From Caenimonas soli (lineage in GTDB: Bacteria > Pseudomonadota > Gammaproteobacteria > Burkholderiales > Burkholderiaceae_C), in NCBI RefSeq assembly GCF_013155545.1, contig NZ_JABJVV010000002.1, forward strand, positions 310,001-374,000: a DNA stretch of 64,000 nucleotides. Reading direction: 5' to 3'. A program made the position numbers and the translations under genes. A model generated the notes under the pieces. It did not search any database. It was given only the letters and a program-made list of their open reading frames with translations, and was not told where the DNA came from. Each line of letters begins with the position of its first letter. The stretch's first letter is position 1. Positions 17,720-27,167 of this stretch are shown piece by piece.

Positions 17720-19492
17720 TCAGAAGTGAAAACGGATCGCGACGCCTGTGTCTTCGCTTGCCTCGATCACGTCCGCAAGACTGATTGCGTGCGGCAGGTG
17801 ATGGTTGGCGTAAAAGTCTGCTTCGGAAACCTTCGACTGCATCTGCGACTGATCGGCTGACAATGGGGCTTCGACGGCGGCCAGGAGCATGCGCGCGTGC
17901 ATCCACCCGCCTGCAACGACGCCCCAGAGCTCGAGGTAGGCGACCGAAGCTGCGTATGCGCTCCGAGGTTGTGCCCCCATGCTTGCGATGATCGCAGCGC
18001 TGCTTCTACGCAAGGCGGCGACCGCCGTCATCAAACGGGCAGACAGCTTTCTGGCAGTTGAGTTACGGCTGGAGCGGAGCTCCTCGACGACGTCATCAAT
18101 CTCCGCGCAGATTGTTTCAGCCACATCGCCGCCGTCACGGAAGAGCTTTCGGCCGACCAGATCATTGGCCTGAATGGCCGTTGTCCCCTCGTAAATTGTG
18201 AGGATTCTGGCGTCACGATAGAGCTGCGCGATGCCTGTCTCTTCGATGAACCCCATGCCGCCGTGCACTTGGACGGCGTCGTACGTTATCCGCTGCGTGC
18301 TCTCGGTAAACCACCCCTTGACGATCGGAACGAGGAAGTCGACTCTGCGCTGGTACTTGACCCGTTCCGCTTCCGTCTGGGCGTGGCCGGCGAGATCGAG
18401 CCAGGCGCCGACTTGCAAAGAGAGGCACCGCATCGCAGCGACGAGGGTCTTCATCGACAGCAGCATGCGACGCACGTCCGGGTGATGCGAGATAGGCGCA
18501 CCCTTCGGGGCGCCGATCACAGTACCTTGTACGCGATCTTCGGCGTAGGCAACCGCTCGCTGATAGGCCCGGTCAGCGACGCCGAGCGCTTGCACCCCCA
18601 CGCCCATCCTGACAGAGTTCATCATCACGAACATGCCGGCTAGTCCTTTGTTCTCGACTCCCACGAGATACCCCACCGCCCCTTCGTTCGCACCGTATTG
18701 CAAGACGCAAGTGGGACTCGCATGGATGCCCAGCTTGCGCTCGATCGACACGCATTCCACGTCATTGCGCGCGCCGATCGAGCCGTCGTCGCGCACGAGA
18801 AATTTGGGGACCAGGAACAACGACAATCCGGCCAGACCCGCAGGGGCATCGGGCAGGCGCGCGAGCACGAGGTGGACGATGTTTTCGCTGAGGTCGTGAT
18901 CGCCCCAAGTGATGAAAATCTTCTGTCCGCGAATCCGGTAGTTGCCATCGGGCGCGAGTTCAGCCGTCGTCCGGATCGAACTGAGATCTGTCCCAGCCTG
19001 CGGCTCCGTCAGGTTCATGGTGCCCGTCCAGCGTCCGGCGATCATGTTGGGCAGATACGCCGCGCGAAGCGCTGGGCTGCCACCGGCGATCAACGCGGTG
19101 ATCGCGCCGTATGTTAGACCCGGGCACAGCGCAAAAGCCATGTTTGCCGCGTTCCAGATCTCGTCGACCGCATTGAGGACGAAGTGCGGCAAACCTTGCC
19201 CGCCTTCTAGTTCAGGAACTGCCAGGCCAATCCACCCCCCCGCGGTGTAAGCCTTGAATGCATCCTTGAATCCAGGGGCCGTCGACACATTGCCACCTTC
19301 GAGCCGATTGCCGATTTCGTCGCCCACCGAGTTGAGCGGGTCCAGCACTTCAGTTGCGAACGTTCCGGCGTGGCGCACTATTTCCATCACGTCGCCTAGA
19401 CCGACTCCGGGGGCAGCTAACTCGAGAACTCCTTCGGCCTTGACGACGTATCGGAGCAGAAACTCGAATTCTGCAAGGGGCGCGCTGTACAT
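17720..19492 (-). CDS. Acyl-CoA dehydrogenase with C-terminal extension, DmdC/FadE5-like (590 aa)
   Basis: Long acyl-CoA dehydrogenase: an N-terminal helical leader typical of the ~590-residue class, MNLTEPQAGTDLSSIRT and GQKIFITWGDHDL for FAD/substrate binding, the YEGTTAIQANDL loop with the catalytic base region, and an extra C-terminal helical domain. It introduces a 2,3-double bond and passes electrons to ETF. It lies between the CoA ligase and the FadJ-like gene, the expected second step of the operon. Confidence 0.9.
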   Translation of the reverse strand: MYSAPLAEFEFLLRYVVKAEGVLELAAPGVGLGDVMEIVRHAGTFATEVLDPLNSVGDEIGNRLEGGNVSTAPGFKDAFKAYTAGGWIGLAVPELEGGQGLPHFVLNAVDEIWNAANMAFALCPGLTYGAITALIAGGSPALRAAYLPNMIAGRWTGTMNLTEPQAGTDLSSIRTTAELAPDGNYRIRGQKIFITWGDHDLSENIVHLVLARLPDAPAGLAGLSLFLVPKFLVRDDGSIGARNDVECVSIERKLGIHASPTCVLQYGANEGAVGYLVGVENKGLAGMFVMMNSVRMGVGVQALGVADRAYQRAVAYAEDRVQGTVIGAPKGAPISHHPDVRRMLLSMKTLVAAMRCLSLQVGAWLDLAGHAQTEAERVKYQRRVDFLVPIVKGWFTESTQRITYDAVQVHGGMGFIEETGIAQLYRDARILTIYEGTTAIQANDLVGRKLFRDGGDVAETICAEIDDVVEELRSSRNSTARKLSARLMTAVAALRRSSAAIIASMGAQPRSAYAASVAYLELWGVVAGGWMHARMLLAAVEAPLSADQSQMQSKVSEADFYANHHLPHAISLADVIEASEDTGVAIRFHF

Positions 19493-19519
19493 ATTCAGAC
19501 TCTTTCGGGTGGCACTGAC

Positions 19520-21382
19520 TTATTTCGGTGCGCTGTAGAGGCTCTCGATTTCGAACCGGTGGCGCTCGAGGACAACGCGACGCTTCAGCTTGAACGTGGG
19601 CGTCAACTCACCGTCCTCGACCCGCCATTCACGCGCGAGAAGAGCGAATTGCTTGACCTGCTCCGGACGAGACAAGGATGCGTTGGCCTCGTCCACGACC
19701 AGTTGAGCAGCCGCCACGATCCGCGGGTCAACAATGAGCCGCTCAACTTGGCTTTCCGTGATTCCCTGTGCCGATGCAAAGGCCCGCAGCTTGTCCGCAT
19801 CGACAGTCAGGAGCGCGACGACGAACGCCTTGCCTTCCCCGTGCGCGATGGCCTGAGATATGAACTGGCGCCCGGCGATCCGGCTCTCGATCGCCGTCGG
19901 CGCAATGTTTTTCCCTGCGGAATTGACGATCAGCTCCTTCTTTCGATCGGTGATGTACACACGGCCCGCCTCGTCGATGCGCCCGATGTCACCAGTACGA
20001 AGCCAACCTTCAGCGGTGTAGAGCTCGCTCGTCGCAGCAGGCAGATTGCGGTATCCGGTCGTGTTCGCGGCGGAGCGAATCAACAGCTCTCCATCTGCCG
20101 CAACAGTCATTTCCACTCCCGGAAGCGGCAATCCCACTGAGCCGATCCGAATCTTTCCGAGTCGATCAACCACAGCAGGCCCACCGGTTTCCGTGAGGCC
20201 GTAGCCTTGATGAATGTAGATGCCGAGCGAGGCGAAGAATTGCGTCACATCTGGCCTGAGGGGTGCGGCCGAGCACGATGGCATCACGGCCTTGTCGAGC
20301 CCGAAATCGGTACGCAAATCTCGGAGGATTCCCTCACGCGCTCGACATGCATTCATCTGGACGAGCGCGGGGATGGCGGCCTCTTCCTGCTGCATCTCGA
20401 ACTCCAACCGCAACGCCTCTCTTGCCGCTTCCACTTCTGGGCCACGTCCTTGGGCGTGAAGCTTCTCTAGCGCCGCCTCGAATGCCGTACGCAGCTTTTC
20501 CCAGACTCGTGGCACGGCCATAAAGAATGTCGGCCGGTGCAGGCGCACGATCTCCATCAACCGATTGGGATCCGGGCAGCACATCACATGTCCGCTTGTC
20601 CGCACCGCGAGATAAACGCTCCACAAGCGTTCGACCACGTGCGCCAGCGGTAGATAGCTCACAGACTTGAACCCGTAGTCGAGCCCGCCCCATCGGATCA
20701 TCGATTCGACTTCGGCCCGCAGGCCGCCGTGCGTCAGGACGACTCCCTTGGACACGCCCGTTGTGCCCGACGTGTAAATGTAGGTGGCCGCATCACCTGG
20801 CTCGATCGAGTTAATCCGAGCAGCCAGCGTCTCGCGCATTTCTTCCAGGACACGTCCCCCGGATGACAGCAGGTCGCCCCACGACATGCCGGAAACGCTG
20901 GCCATCAGCTCCGCCGCTCCCGCCTCATCGATGACCACGATGCGCGGCCGATGCTCTCGTACCCAGTCAAGCGCCACGAATTTCTGGAGCACCGAGACGT
21001 TCTCGACGATCACGATCCGCGGCCTGCAATCCGCGATCAAGTGCTCCAGCTGCTGGTGGGCAAGCGTTGCGTATGCAGTAACGGTCACAGCCCGGCAGTG
21101 AATTGAGGCCAGGTCGGCCACCAGATGCTCCACCCTGTTCGACGCGGCGATCGCAACTGTGTCGGCTGCCTGGAGCCCAAGCGTCAAAAAGGCGGCCGCC
21201 ATCGCGCGGACGCGGCCGAAATAGCCTTGCCAGTTCAGGGTATGGATCTCACCGCCCTCGATCCACGATACAGCCGCGTCCTTGGCACGCCGGGAGGCGT
21301 TCTCCTCGAAGATGGCGCAGAAGCCGTCACGCGCGTTCGAGGCTGGCTGCATTGGGCTGATGCACACATCGATGTTGTTCAT
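19520..21382 (-). CDS. AMP-dependent acyl-CoA synthetase, FadD15/long-chain type (620 aa)
   Basis: Complete adenylate-forming ligase: P-loop YTSGTTGVSKG, VERLWSVYLAVR region, GYGLTETGG, LRTGDIGRID and the C-terminal hinge KELIVNSAGKNIAPT. It makes an acyl-CoA from a free acid, ATP and CoA, and opens the leftward operon, so it is the likely activation step for the acid imported by the ABC system. The frame opens at a TTG at 21397, but MNNIDV at 21382 is the first ATG; neither has a strong Shine-Dalgarno, so the exact start is uncertain. The operator at 21445 lies about 60 nt upstream. Confidence 0.9.
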   Translation of the reverse strand: MNNIDVCISPMQPASNARDGFCAIFEENASRRAKDAAVSWIEGGEIHTLNWQGYFGRVRAMAAAFLTLGLQAADTVAIAASNRVEHLVADLASIHCRAVTVTAYATLAHQQLEHLIADCRPRIVIVENVSVLQKFVALDWVREHRPRIVVIDEAGAAELMASVSGMSWGDLLSSGGRVLEEMRETLAARINSIEPGDAATYIYTSGTTGVSKGVVLTHGGLRAEVESMIRWGGLDYGFKSVSYLPLAHVVERLWSVYLAVRTSGHVMCCPDPNRLMEIVRLHRPTFFMAVPRVWEKLRTAFEAALEKLHAQGRGPEVEAAREALRLEFEMQQEEAAIPALVQMNACRAREGILRDLRTDFGLDKAVMPSCSAAPLRPDVTQFFASLGIYIHQGYGLTETGGPAVVDRLGKIRIGSVGLPLPGVEMTVAADGELLIRSAANTTGYRNLPAATSELYTAEGWLRTGDIGRIDEAGRVYITDRKKELIVNSAGKNIAPTAIESRIAGRQFISQAIAHGEGKAFVVALLTVDADKLRAFASAQGITESQVERLIVDPRIVAAAQLVVDEANASLSRPEQVKQFALLAREWRVEDGELTPTFKLKRRVVLERHRFEIESLYSAPK

Positions 21383-21444
21383 GCGCTGTTTCGTCAAAGG
21401 ATGAAGGCTTTATGGCTTGAGACCCGATTGGCTCGCTCACTTCG

Positions 21445-21460
21445 TAGACTAATCAGTCTA
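21445..21460. promoter_or_regulatory. TetR-type operator before the beta-oxidation operon
   Basis: TAGACT-AATC-AGTCTA, a perfect 6-bp-arm palindrome. On the minus strand a TTGACC lies upstream with 17 bp before TAGTCT, so the site covers the -10 side of a plausible promoter for the leftward operon starting at 21382. Confidence 0.75.
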
Positions 21461-21581
21461 GCGACAATGGTCAATCAAAATCGACTAGGTAGATACCCGG
21501 TGAGTATCTGCTGGCGGAAACAACCTTCAGGGATCAGACCACCGATTTCGCGCCCAAAAAGCGCGTTGCGTGATTCCAATC

Positions 21582-21597
21582 TAGACTAGATAGTCTA
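21582..21597. promoter_or_regulatory. TetR-type operator before the acrylyl-CoA reductase gene
   Basis: TAGACTA-GA-TAGTCTA, perfect 7-bp arms; the best copy of the left-regulon site. It ends 16 nt before the ATG at 21614, just upstream of ATAGGAG, so bound protein would block transcription start or early elongation. The ~215 bases between 21397 and 21614 hold two such sites for the divergent genes. Confidence 0.75.
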
Positions 21598-21613
21598 TTA
21601 ATAGGAGAATGAA

Positions 21614-22600
21614 ATGACGTTCAAGGCGCTGCTTGCAACCAAGGCAGGGAAGACTGTTTCGACGGAAGTCGTCGACTTCGACGAGGCAGACCTGATGCCC
21701 GGCGAAGTCTGTATTGCAGTCGACTATTCGACAGTCAACTACAAGGACGCGCTGGCCCTCAGCGGCCGATCCGAGGTCATTCGCGTATCCCCGCTGATTC
21801 CTGGCATCGACTTGGCTGGCACGGTTGAAGCTTCGTCGCACCCGGGCATAGCGGTTGGCGACAAGGTGGTCGTCAATGGATGGGGACTGAGTCAGACACA
21901 CCATGGTGGCTATGCGCAGAAGGCGCGGGTCAAGGGGGATTGGGTCATCAAGATCCCAGCGGCCTTCTCGACCAGGGATGCCATGGCGATCGGGACCGCC
22001 GGCTACACGGCGATGCTCTCGGTCCTGGCCCTCGAGCATGGCGGCATCTCTCCCGAGACAGGTGATGTGCTGGTGACCGGGGCGAACGGCGGCGTCGGCT
22101 CGATAGCAATCTCCGTCCTGTCGAAGCTCGGCTACCGCGTGATCGCGTCGACGGGGCGTCCGACGGAGGGAGACTATCTCCGCGAGTTGGGCGCCGCAGA
22201 CGTCATCGACCGGCGGACGTTGTCGGAACCCGGAAGTCCGATCGCAAAGGAACGCTGGGCCGCCGCAGTCGACTCAATCGGCAGCCATACCCTGGTGAAC
22301 GTCTTGGCCCAGACGAAGTATCGCGGCGTGGTAACGGCGTGCGGCATGGCACAAGGTGTTGACCTGACCGGCTCCGTGCTGCCGTTCATTCTTCGCAACG
22401 TCACCCTTGCGGGCATCGATTCAGTCAACGCCCCCGCAGATGTTCGTGCTCTTGCATGGTCTCGCTTGGCCCGGGATCTGGACTTGTCAAAGTTGCGGCG
22501 AACGTCAGCGCTGGCGGCTCTCGCAGAGGTGCCGAGCATCGCGGCACGGATTCTTCAAGGTCAGGTTCAGGGTCGGATCGTCGTGGACGTCAACGCCTGA
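21614..22600 (+). CDS. acuI: Acrylyl-CoA reductase AcuI/YhdH family (328 aa)
   Basis: Zinc-free medium-chain dehydrogenase/reductase. The opening FKALLATKAG...STVNYKDALALSGR, LIPGIDLAGTV, VVVNGWGLSQTHHGGYAQKARV and VTGANGGVGSIAISVLSKLGY are the AcuI/YhdH pattern. AcuI reduces acryloyl-CoA to propionyl-CoA with NADPH and protects against reactive enoyl-CoAs. It is transcribed divergently from the beta-oxidation operon under its own operator copy, suggesting an acryloyl- or other 2-enoyl-CoA arises in this pathway. Confidence 0.88.
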   Translation: MTFKALLATKAGKTVSTEVVDFDEADLMPGEVCIAVDYSTVNYKDALALSGRSEVIRVSPLIPGIDLAGTVEASSHPGIAVGDKVVVNGWGLSQTHHGGYAQKARVKGDWVIKIPAAFSTRDAMAIGTAGYTAMLSVLALEHGGISPETGDVLVTGANGGVGSIAISVLSKLGYRVIASTGRPTEGDYLRELGAADVIDRRTLSEPGSPIAKERWAAAVDSIGSHTLVNVLAQTKYRGVVTACGMAQGVDLTGSVLPFILRNVTLAGIDSVNAPADVRALAWSRLARDLDLSKLRRTSALAALAEVPSIAARILQGQVQGRIVVDVNA

Positions 22601-22633
22601 ACTGGTTCGGGACACGAACGCGAGGAGAAAACG

Positions 22634-22905
22634 TTGAAGCCGCGAATTACTGAGCTATTCGGCATTCGGCACCCCATCATCCAGGGAGGGATGCACTACG
22701 TCGGTTTCGCCGAACTCGCACCTGATCGGCGGTCTCCAATGCTGGCGGCCCTCGGCATCCTCAGGGGCCCGACCCAGAAGACACCTGAGTTGCTGACCCG
22801 GGAGATCGCGCGCTGCAGAGATGCCACGGATCGGCCTTTTGGCCGACGGTCGAAGCCTTGTGGCTGCACTCGCGCTGGGTGCGGACGGAGTCAACATGGG
22901 TAATG
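22634..22905 (+). pseudogene. Nitronate monooxygenase remnant
   Basis: A TTG at 22634 after GAGGAG starts MKPRITELFGIRHPIIQGGM, the N-terminus of nitronate monooxygenase/enoyl reductase-like flavoproteins, continuing to TPELLTREIARCRDATDRPFG. Most of the barrel is then missing. From about 22835, in another frame, GLLADGRSLVAALALGADGVNMG matches the phosphate-binding C-terminal part of the same family. So at least one large internal deletion with frame change; non-functional. The good Shine-Dalgarno suggests it was once translated after acuI. Confidence 0.7.
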
Positions 22906-23125
22906 CCTTTATCGGGGAGCTGGAGCTCGAACAGGTGCACTCCGGGACGCTCGAGCCTTTTGTGCAAGCTCGACTGAAGGCCGGGGCATCCCACAAGACA
23001 ATCAACCTGAGTCTCGCAGCGGTCCGGCGCATCCTCAGCCGAGCAATGGCTGGAACAAGAGCCTGCAGACTTTGAAGGCGGAAAATGCCCTGCGTAAGGC
23101 AAATTCGGGCGGGGGGCAGCGGTGA
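22906..23125 (+). pseudogene. Tyrosine recombinase (phage/island integrase) remnant
   Basis: Directly fused to the monooxygenase remnant is LELEQVHSGTLEPFVQARL, then ASHKTINLSLAAVRRILSRA, the SAM-like core-binding domain of tyrosine integrases. The catalytic domain is deleted. In a second frame SLQTLKAENALRKANSGGGQR ends at TGA 23123-23125 and looks like an integrase tail. Its position 80 nt from a tRNA 3' end is the normal place for an integrase gene, so this is the scar of a lost integration module. Confidence 0.65.
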
Positions 23126-23205
23126 TCACGGAGCTGAGTCCCGCAAAAGTCCCGCAGCAAAGAAGAAGGACTCACGCCATTTCTGACGTAAGTCCTTGAT
23201 TTTAT

Positions 23206-23250
23206 TGGTGCGGCTGGCAGGATTCGAACCCACGACCCCTTGGTTCGTAG
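23206..23250 (-). other. tRNA-Arg(ACG) 3' fragment: attachment-site (att) scar
   Basis: On the minus strand, 45 nt from CTACGAACCAAGGGG through GGGTTCGAATCC to the terminal CCA match the anticodon loop (ACG), variable loop, T-arm and acceptor 3' strand of a tRNA-Arg. Upstream of the anticodon loop the sequence diverges (GCGAGCAAG), so the 5' half of the tRNA is absent. A truncated 3' end is the signature left by integration of an element into a tRNA gene. Near-direct repeats AAGTCCTTGATTTT (23191-23204) and AAGTCGTTGATTTT (23266-23279) flank it, possible arm-type sites. Confidence 0.8.
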
Positions 23251-23398
23251 CTTGCTCGCTTTTCTTAAGTCGTTGATTTTGCTAAGGGAGTCATGTGGCA
23301 AAGCATTCTGAATTGGACTGTTTTCGCATGTTTTCCGGAAGCGAGTCCCCCAAAGTCCCCGAAGTCTGCGGCCGCTAAATTTCGGTTTGTCAGTAGGG

Positions 23399-23713
23399 TT
23401 AGGGATGACCCACGCGGCTGGCGTAAGTAGCGTCCCAGCGTCTCAACAATGCGACCGACAGAACCGCTTCGGACTTCCGCTGCGCATCACCCCGGCTTGG
23501 CTCACCATGTATGTTCAGCCTTAGCCCGCGCGACTTCTCGCTTGTCGCTACGAGGAGCTCAGCGCGAGAAAGCGCTAGTTCCGCGCCGACCTCGCGCGAG
23601 CCGTCTCGGGTATCGCCCCTGTCGGTCCCGACACGTCGGCCATCACCCCCAAAGAATAGGTCGAATTCGCCGCGTCGAATGCGAACCTCTTGCAAGCATT
23701 GGCGTAAAAACAT
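23399..23713 (-). CDS. Hypothetical protein (104 aa), doubtful
   Basis: I do not recognise this protein. It is rich in Arg, Gly, Asp and Glu and has no signal peptide or membrane segment. Its support is contextual: the ATG at 23713 has AGGAG 8 nt upstream, and about 100 nt further up is a leftward promoter (TTGAAT-17-TATTAT) holding a perfect copy of the right-regulon operator. Overlapping frames on both strands are also open here, so it may be an artefact of GC-rich scar DNA. The remainder of 23250-23937 holds no other gene I can support. Confidence 0.3.
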   Translation of the reverse strand: MFLRQCLQEVRIRRGEFDLFFGGDGRRVGTDRGDTRDGSREVGAELALSRAELLVATSEKSRGLRLNIHGEPSRGDAQRKSEAVLSVALLRRWDATYASRVGHP

Positions 23714-23815
23714 TTTCCGGCTCCTATCAAGGGACTTCCTGCCGGCCCAAACTGTCGAGCTTGGGGAGGAGAGGCCGCAGCGACGGCAGTGTTCACATTC
23801 CAGCGGCTTCGTCGA

Positions 23816-23844
23816 ATAATAGTCCGACGGGACGGACTATTCAA
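23816..23844 (-). promoter_or_regulatory. Leftward promoter with right-regulon operator in its spacer
   Basis: On the minus strand, TTGAAT (23844-23839) and TATTAT (23821-23816) are separated by 17 bp. The spacer and box edges hold ATAGTCCG-N6-CGGACTAT (23819-23840), with perfect 8-bp arms. This is the same architecture as the Rieske promoter at 60923. No recognisable gene lies downstream on that strand, only the doubtful 104-aa frame at 23713. Confidence 0.75.
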
Positions 23845-23937
23845 GCTGTTCAATCAGCTATGTTTTTGCGCTTGGCCGAAGCCTCAACCGCTTTATCTTC
23901 ATCAGTTACCAGCGCATCGAGTCCGGCGTAGCAGCCC

Positions 23938-24753
23938 CTAGGTGCGTCCGCGGAACGACGGCCTACGCCGGTCGGCGAAGGCCTTCATGCCCTCCGTGAA
24001 GCTCTCGCCGTCGACCAGGTGCTCCTGCCGCCCACGCTCGAACGCAATCTGTTGGTCGAACGTGTTAGTCGCCGACGCGGCGAACAGCGCGCGCGCCTCG
24101 GCGATCGCGTGCGCCGGCAGGTCCGCGAGCTGCCGAGCAAGCTTCAGCCCTTCGGCTTGCAATTGGCCGTCATCCACGCACGCCCAGATGAGCCCCCAAT
24201 CGGCTGCTTTCTCGGCGAGCAAGCGGTCACCGGTGAGCGCCAGACCTAGGGCACGGGCACGGCCTATGGCGCGCGGCAACGCCCAGCTGGCGCCCAGATC
24301 AGGGACGATGCCCAGCGCGGGAACAAACGGCAGGTAGAAGTACGCGGAGCGCGCAGCGACGACGAGGTCGCCCGCTAGCGCCAGGCCCACGCCGCCGCCG
24401 GCCGCAGCGCCGTTGACCGCGCACACCACAGGCACAGGGAGGCTGCGCAGACCGGCCACGATGGGGTTCCCAGTCTCCTCCATCATGCGGCCCACGAAGC
24501 GACCGAGGCTGTCGCCGGACGGCATATCGCGCGCACGCGCCGCAAAATCGGCCAAATCGGCACCAACGCAGAAACCCTTGCCACGCGCGGTGACCAGCAG
24601 CGCACGAATGGATGTGTCCTCGCGCACACGCTGCAGGCCGTCCAGCAAGCCGCGCTGAATCGCGTCGGATAACGGATTCATGCGCGATGCCTCGTTGAGG
24701 GTGATCGTGGCTACGCCGCCGTTGGCCTCGTAGAGAACGCTCGGTTCTGTCAT
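23938..24753 (-). CDS. Enoyl-CoA hydratase/isomerase family protein (271 aa)
   Basis: Crotonase with GVATITLNEASRMNPLSDA, oxyanion segment GKGFCVGADLADFA, and NGAAAGGGVGLALAGDLVVAA. The second motif reads VPALGIVPDLGASWALPR, lacking the canonical Glu-Gly-Gly-Thr pattern, as in 1,2-epoxyphenylacetyl-CoA isomerase (PaaG)-like or isomerase-type members. AGGAG precedes the ATG at 24753, which overlaps the DUF2889 stop (ATGA). Last gene of the racemase operon. Confidence 0.87.
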   Translation of the reverse strand: MTEPSVLYEANGGVATITLNEASRMNPLSDAIQRGLLDGLQRVREDTSIRALLVTARGKGFCVGADLADFAARARDMPSGDSLGRFVGRMMEETGNPIVAGLRSLPVPVVCAVNGAAAGGGVGLALAGDLVVAARSAYFYLPFVPALGIVPDLGASWALPRAIGRARALGLALTGDRLLAEKAADWGLIWACVDDGQLQAEGLKLARQLADLPAHAIAEARALFAASATNTFDQQIAFERGRQEHLVDGESFTEGMKAFADRRRPSFRGRT

Positions 24754-25300
24754 TGTGCGGGCTCCTGGTGCTGCGAAAAGTAGGTGCGCACGATCTGGCC
24801 GTCCAGCCGCAGCGCGTGGCAGCCGCCGATCGGAGAGGTCCGGCGCGCACCGGCTGCGCCGCCGGTCGAGTCGAACTTGCTGTCTGCCCACAGCACCTGG
24901 AACGCCGTGCTCGCCATCGGCGCCAGCAACTCGGTCATATGGGTGCAACCCAGGGGGCCGCGGAAAAGACGCTTCACCTCGCGCGTGAAGCCGGGCTCGA
25001 TACGCAGGCCGATCAGGCGGCGATAGGCGGATTCGACGCCGGCGCAATCGGCGTATGGTGTGGCCTCGCTGGACGCCTGCGCATCGACGATCTGCCGGTC
25101 CCGATCAATGGTAAGGCGTAGGCGCATCTGGTGGATCGGCGTCTGCGCGGGCACCTCCTTCGTCACCAGGCGCAAAGGATTCGGCTTGGTGTCAATGAGG
25201 AGACCCTCGATGTCGATCAGCCCGTCATCGCGCTCGAAGGCCTCGCAGTGGACGCGGCGCAGGTGGATAGGCCGTCGGGGCGCGGCAGGCGCGGCCATGC

Positions 25301-25304
<4 letters not shown>
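24750..25304 (-). CDS. DUF2889 domain protein (184 aa)
   Basis: [45 protein letters not shown] and [19 protein letters not shown] form the DUF2889 pattern, with an invariant-looking Gly-Cys-Thr-His. The biochemical role is not known to me. Such genes appear beside CoA-dependent degradation genes. Start and stop both overlap neighbours by ATGA (with the racemase gene before and the crotonase gene after), so stoichiometric co-expression with the racemase is likely. Confidence 0.8.
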
Positions 25305-26464
<1,160 letters not shown>

Positions 26465-26465
26465 G

Positions 26466-27152
26466 TCATTCCTTTCCGAATTCGCCGTGCACCTTGCCAG
26501 TCCACAGCGTGGGCGGGTAATAGCCGCGGAGTTCTTCATCGATGCGGTGGAACGGTACGTCCGCCCATAGACCATGATCCTTCAGGTAGCTCATCTGACG
26601 GGTGCCGTCTTCCGTGAACGCTTGCAACACGGCATCTTGTGTGCCATCGAACTCCGTGGGTGGCACGCGCATCAGGGCGCACAACTCGGTGTTGAAGGCC
26701 GGCACGGCCTTGACCCACTGGCCGTCGATGTGCAGCCCAACCCATCCGTGGTGCATGAACACCTCGCGCCCGCCCATCATCTGCTTCAATTTCGGGGTGC
26801 TTAGGTGGTTCACCACGTCGGACAAGCCGATCGCGCTGGCGATGCCCGCTCGGCGCGCAGCCGCGGTCAGCAGCACTGCCTTGGGAATGCAGAAGGCCCG
26901 GCCCTCGCGCAGGACGGTGCTTGCCCGGTAGGTCTCCGGCCCCGGCCGCATGTGGTATGGGTCGTAGCGGATGCCGTCGCGCACGGCGTAAAAAAGCGCG
27001 ACGGCGCGCTCCCGCTGGCCGTGCAGGCCTGCCACGACGGCATCGGTGAAGCGCACCACCGCTTCATCCCCGAAGTCGAGGAACGGCGTGGGCGCCAGGT
27101 ATTGCGGGCCCGGCTCGGGCCAGCCGTAGGGCGTGAATTCGTTGCGGGTCAT
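26466..27152 (-). CDS. Transglutaminase-like cysteine-hydrolase domain protein (228 aa)
   Basis: Transglutaminase-like core: [19 protein letters not shown], nucleophile Cys at about 88 in [18 protein letters not shown], and His near 135 in [10 protein letters not shown]. The third residue position reads WVKAVPAFN, without the usual Asp, as in a subset of these proteins. Cytoplasmic, no signal peptide. The gene lies between a dehydrogenase and a racemase, where a thioesterase, amidase or acyl transferase role would fit, but nothing in the sequence proves one. Confidence 0.75.
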   Translation of the reverse strand: MTRNEFTPYGWPEPGPQYLAPTPFLDFGDEAVVRFTDAVVAGLHGQRERAVALFYAVRDGIRYDPYHMRPGPETYRASTVLREGRAFCIPKAVLLTAAARRAGIASAIGLSDVVNHLSTPKLKQMMGGREVFMHHGWVGLHIDGQWVKAVPAFNTELCALMRVPPTEFDGTQDAVLQAFTEDGTRQMSYLKDHGLWADVPFHRIDEELRGYYPPTLWTGKVHGEFGKE

Positions 27153-27167
27153 GCTTGGGCCGCGCGC

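Noticed and set aside
23859..23937. Short frame MFLRLAEASTALSS on the plus strand after the orphan operator
   Set aside because: Only 23 codons and no Shine-Dalgarno. The readable promoter points the other way.
23847..23937. Minus-strand tail reading LDALVTDEDKAVEASAKRKNIAD between the crotonase stop and the orphan promoter
   Set aside because: It looks protein-like and could be a remnant C-terminus, but it has no start or family match I can name.
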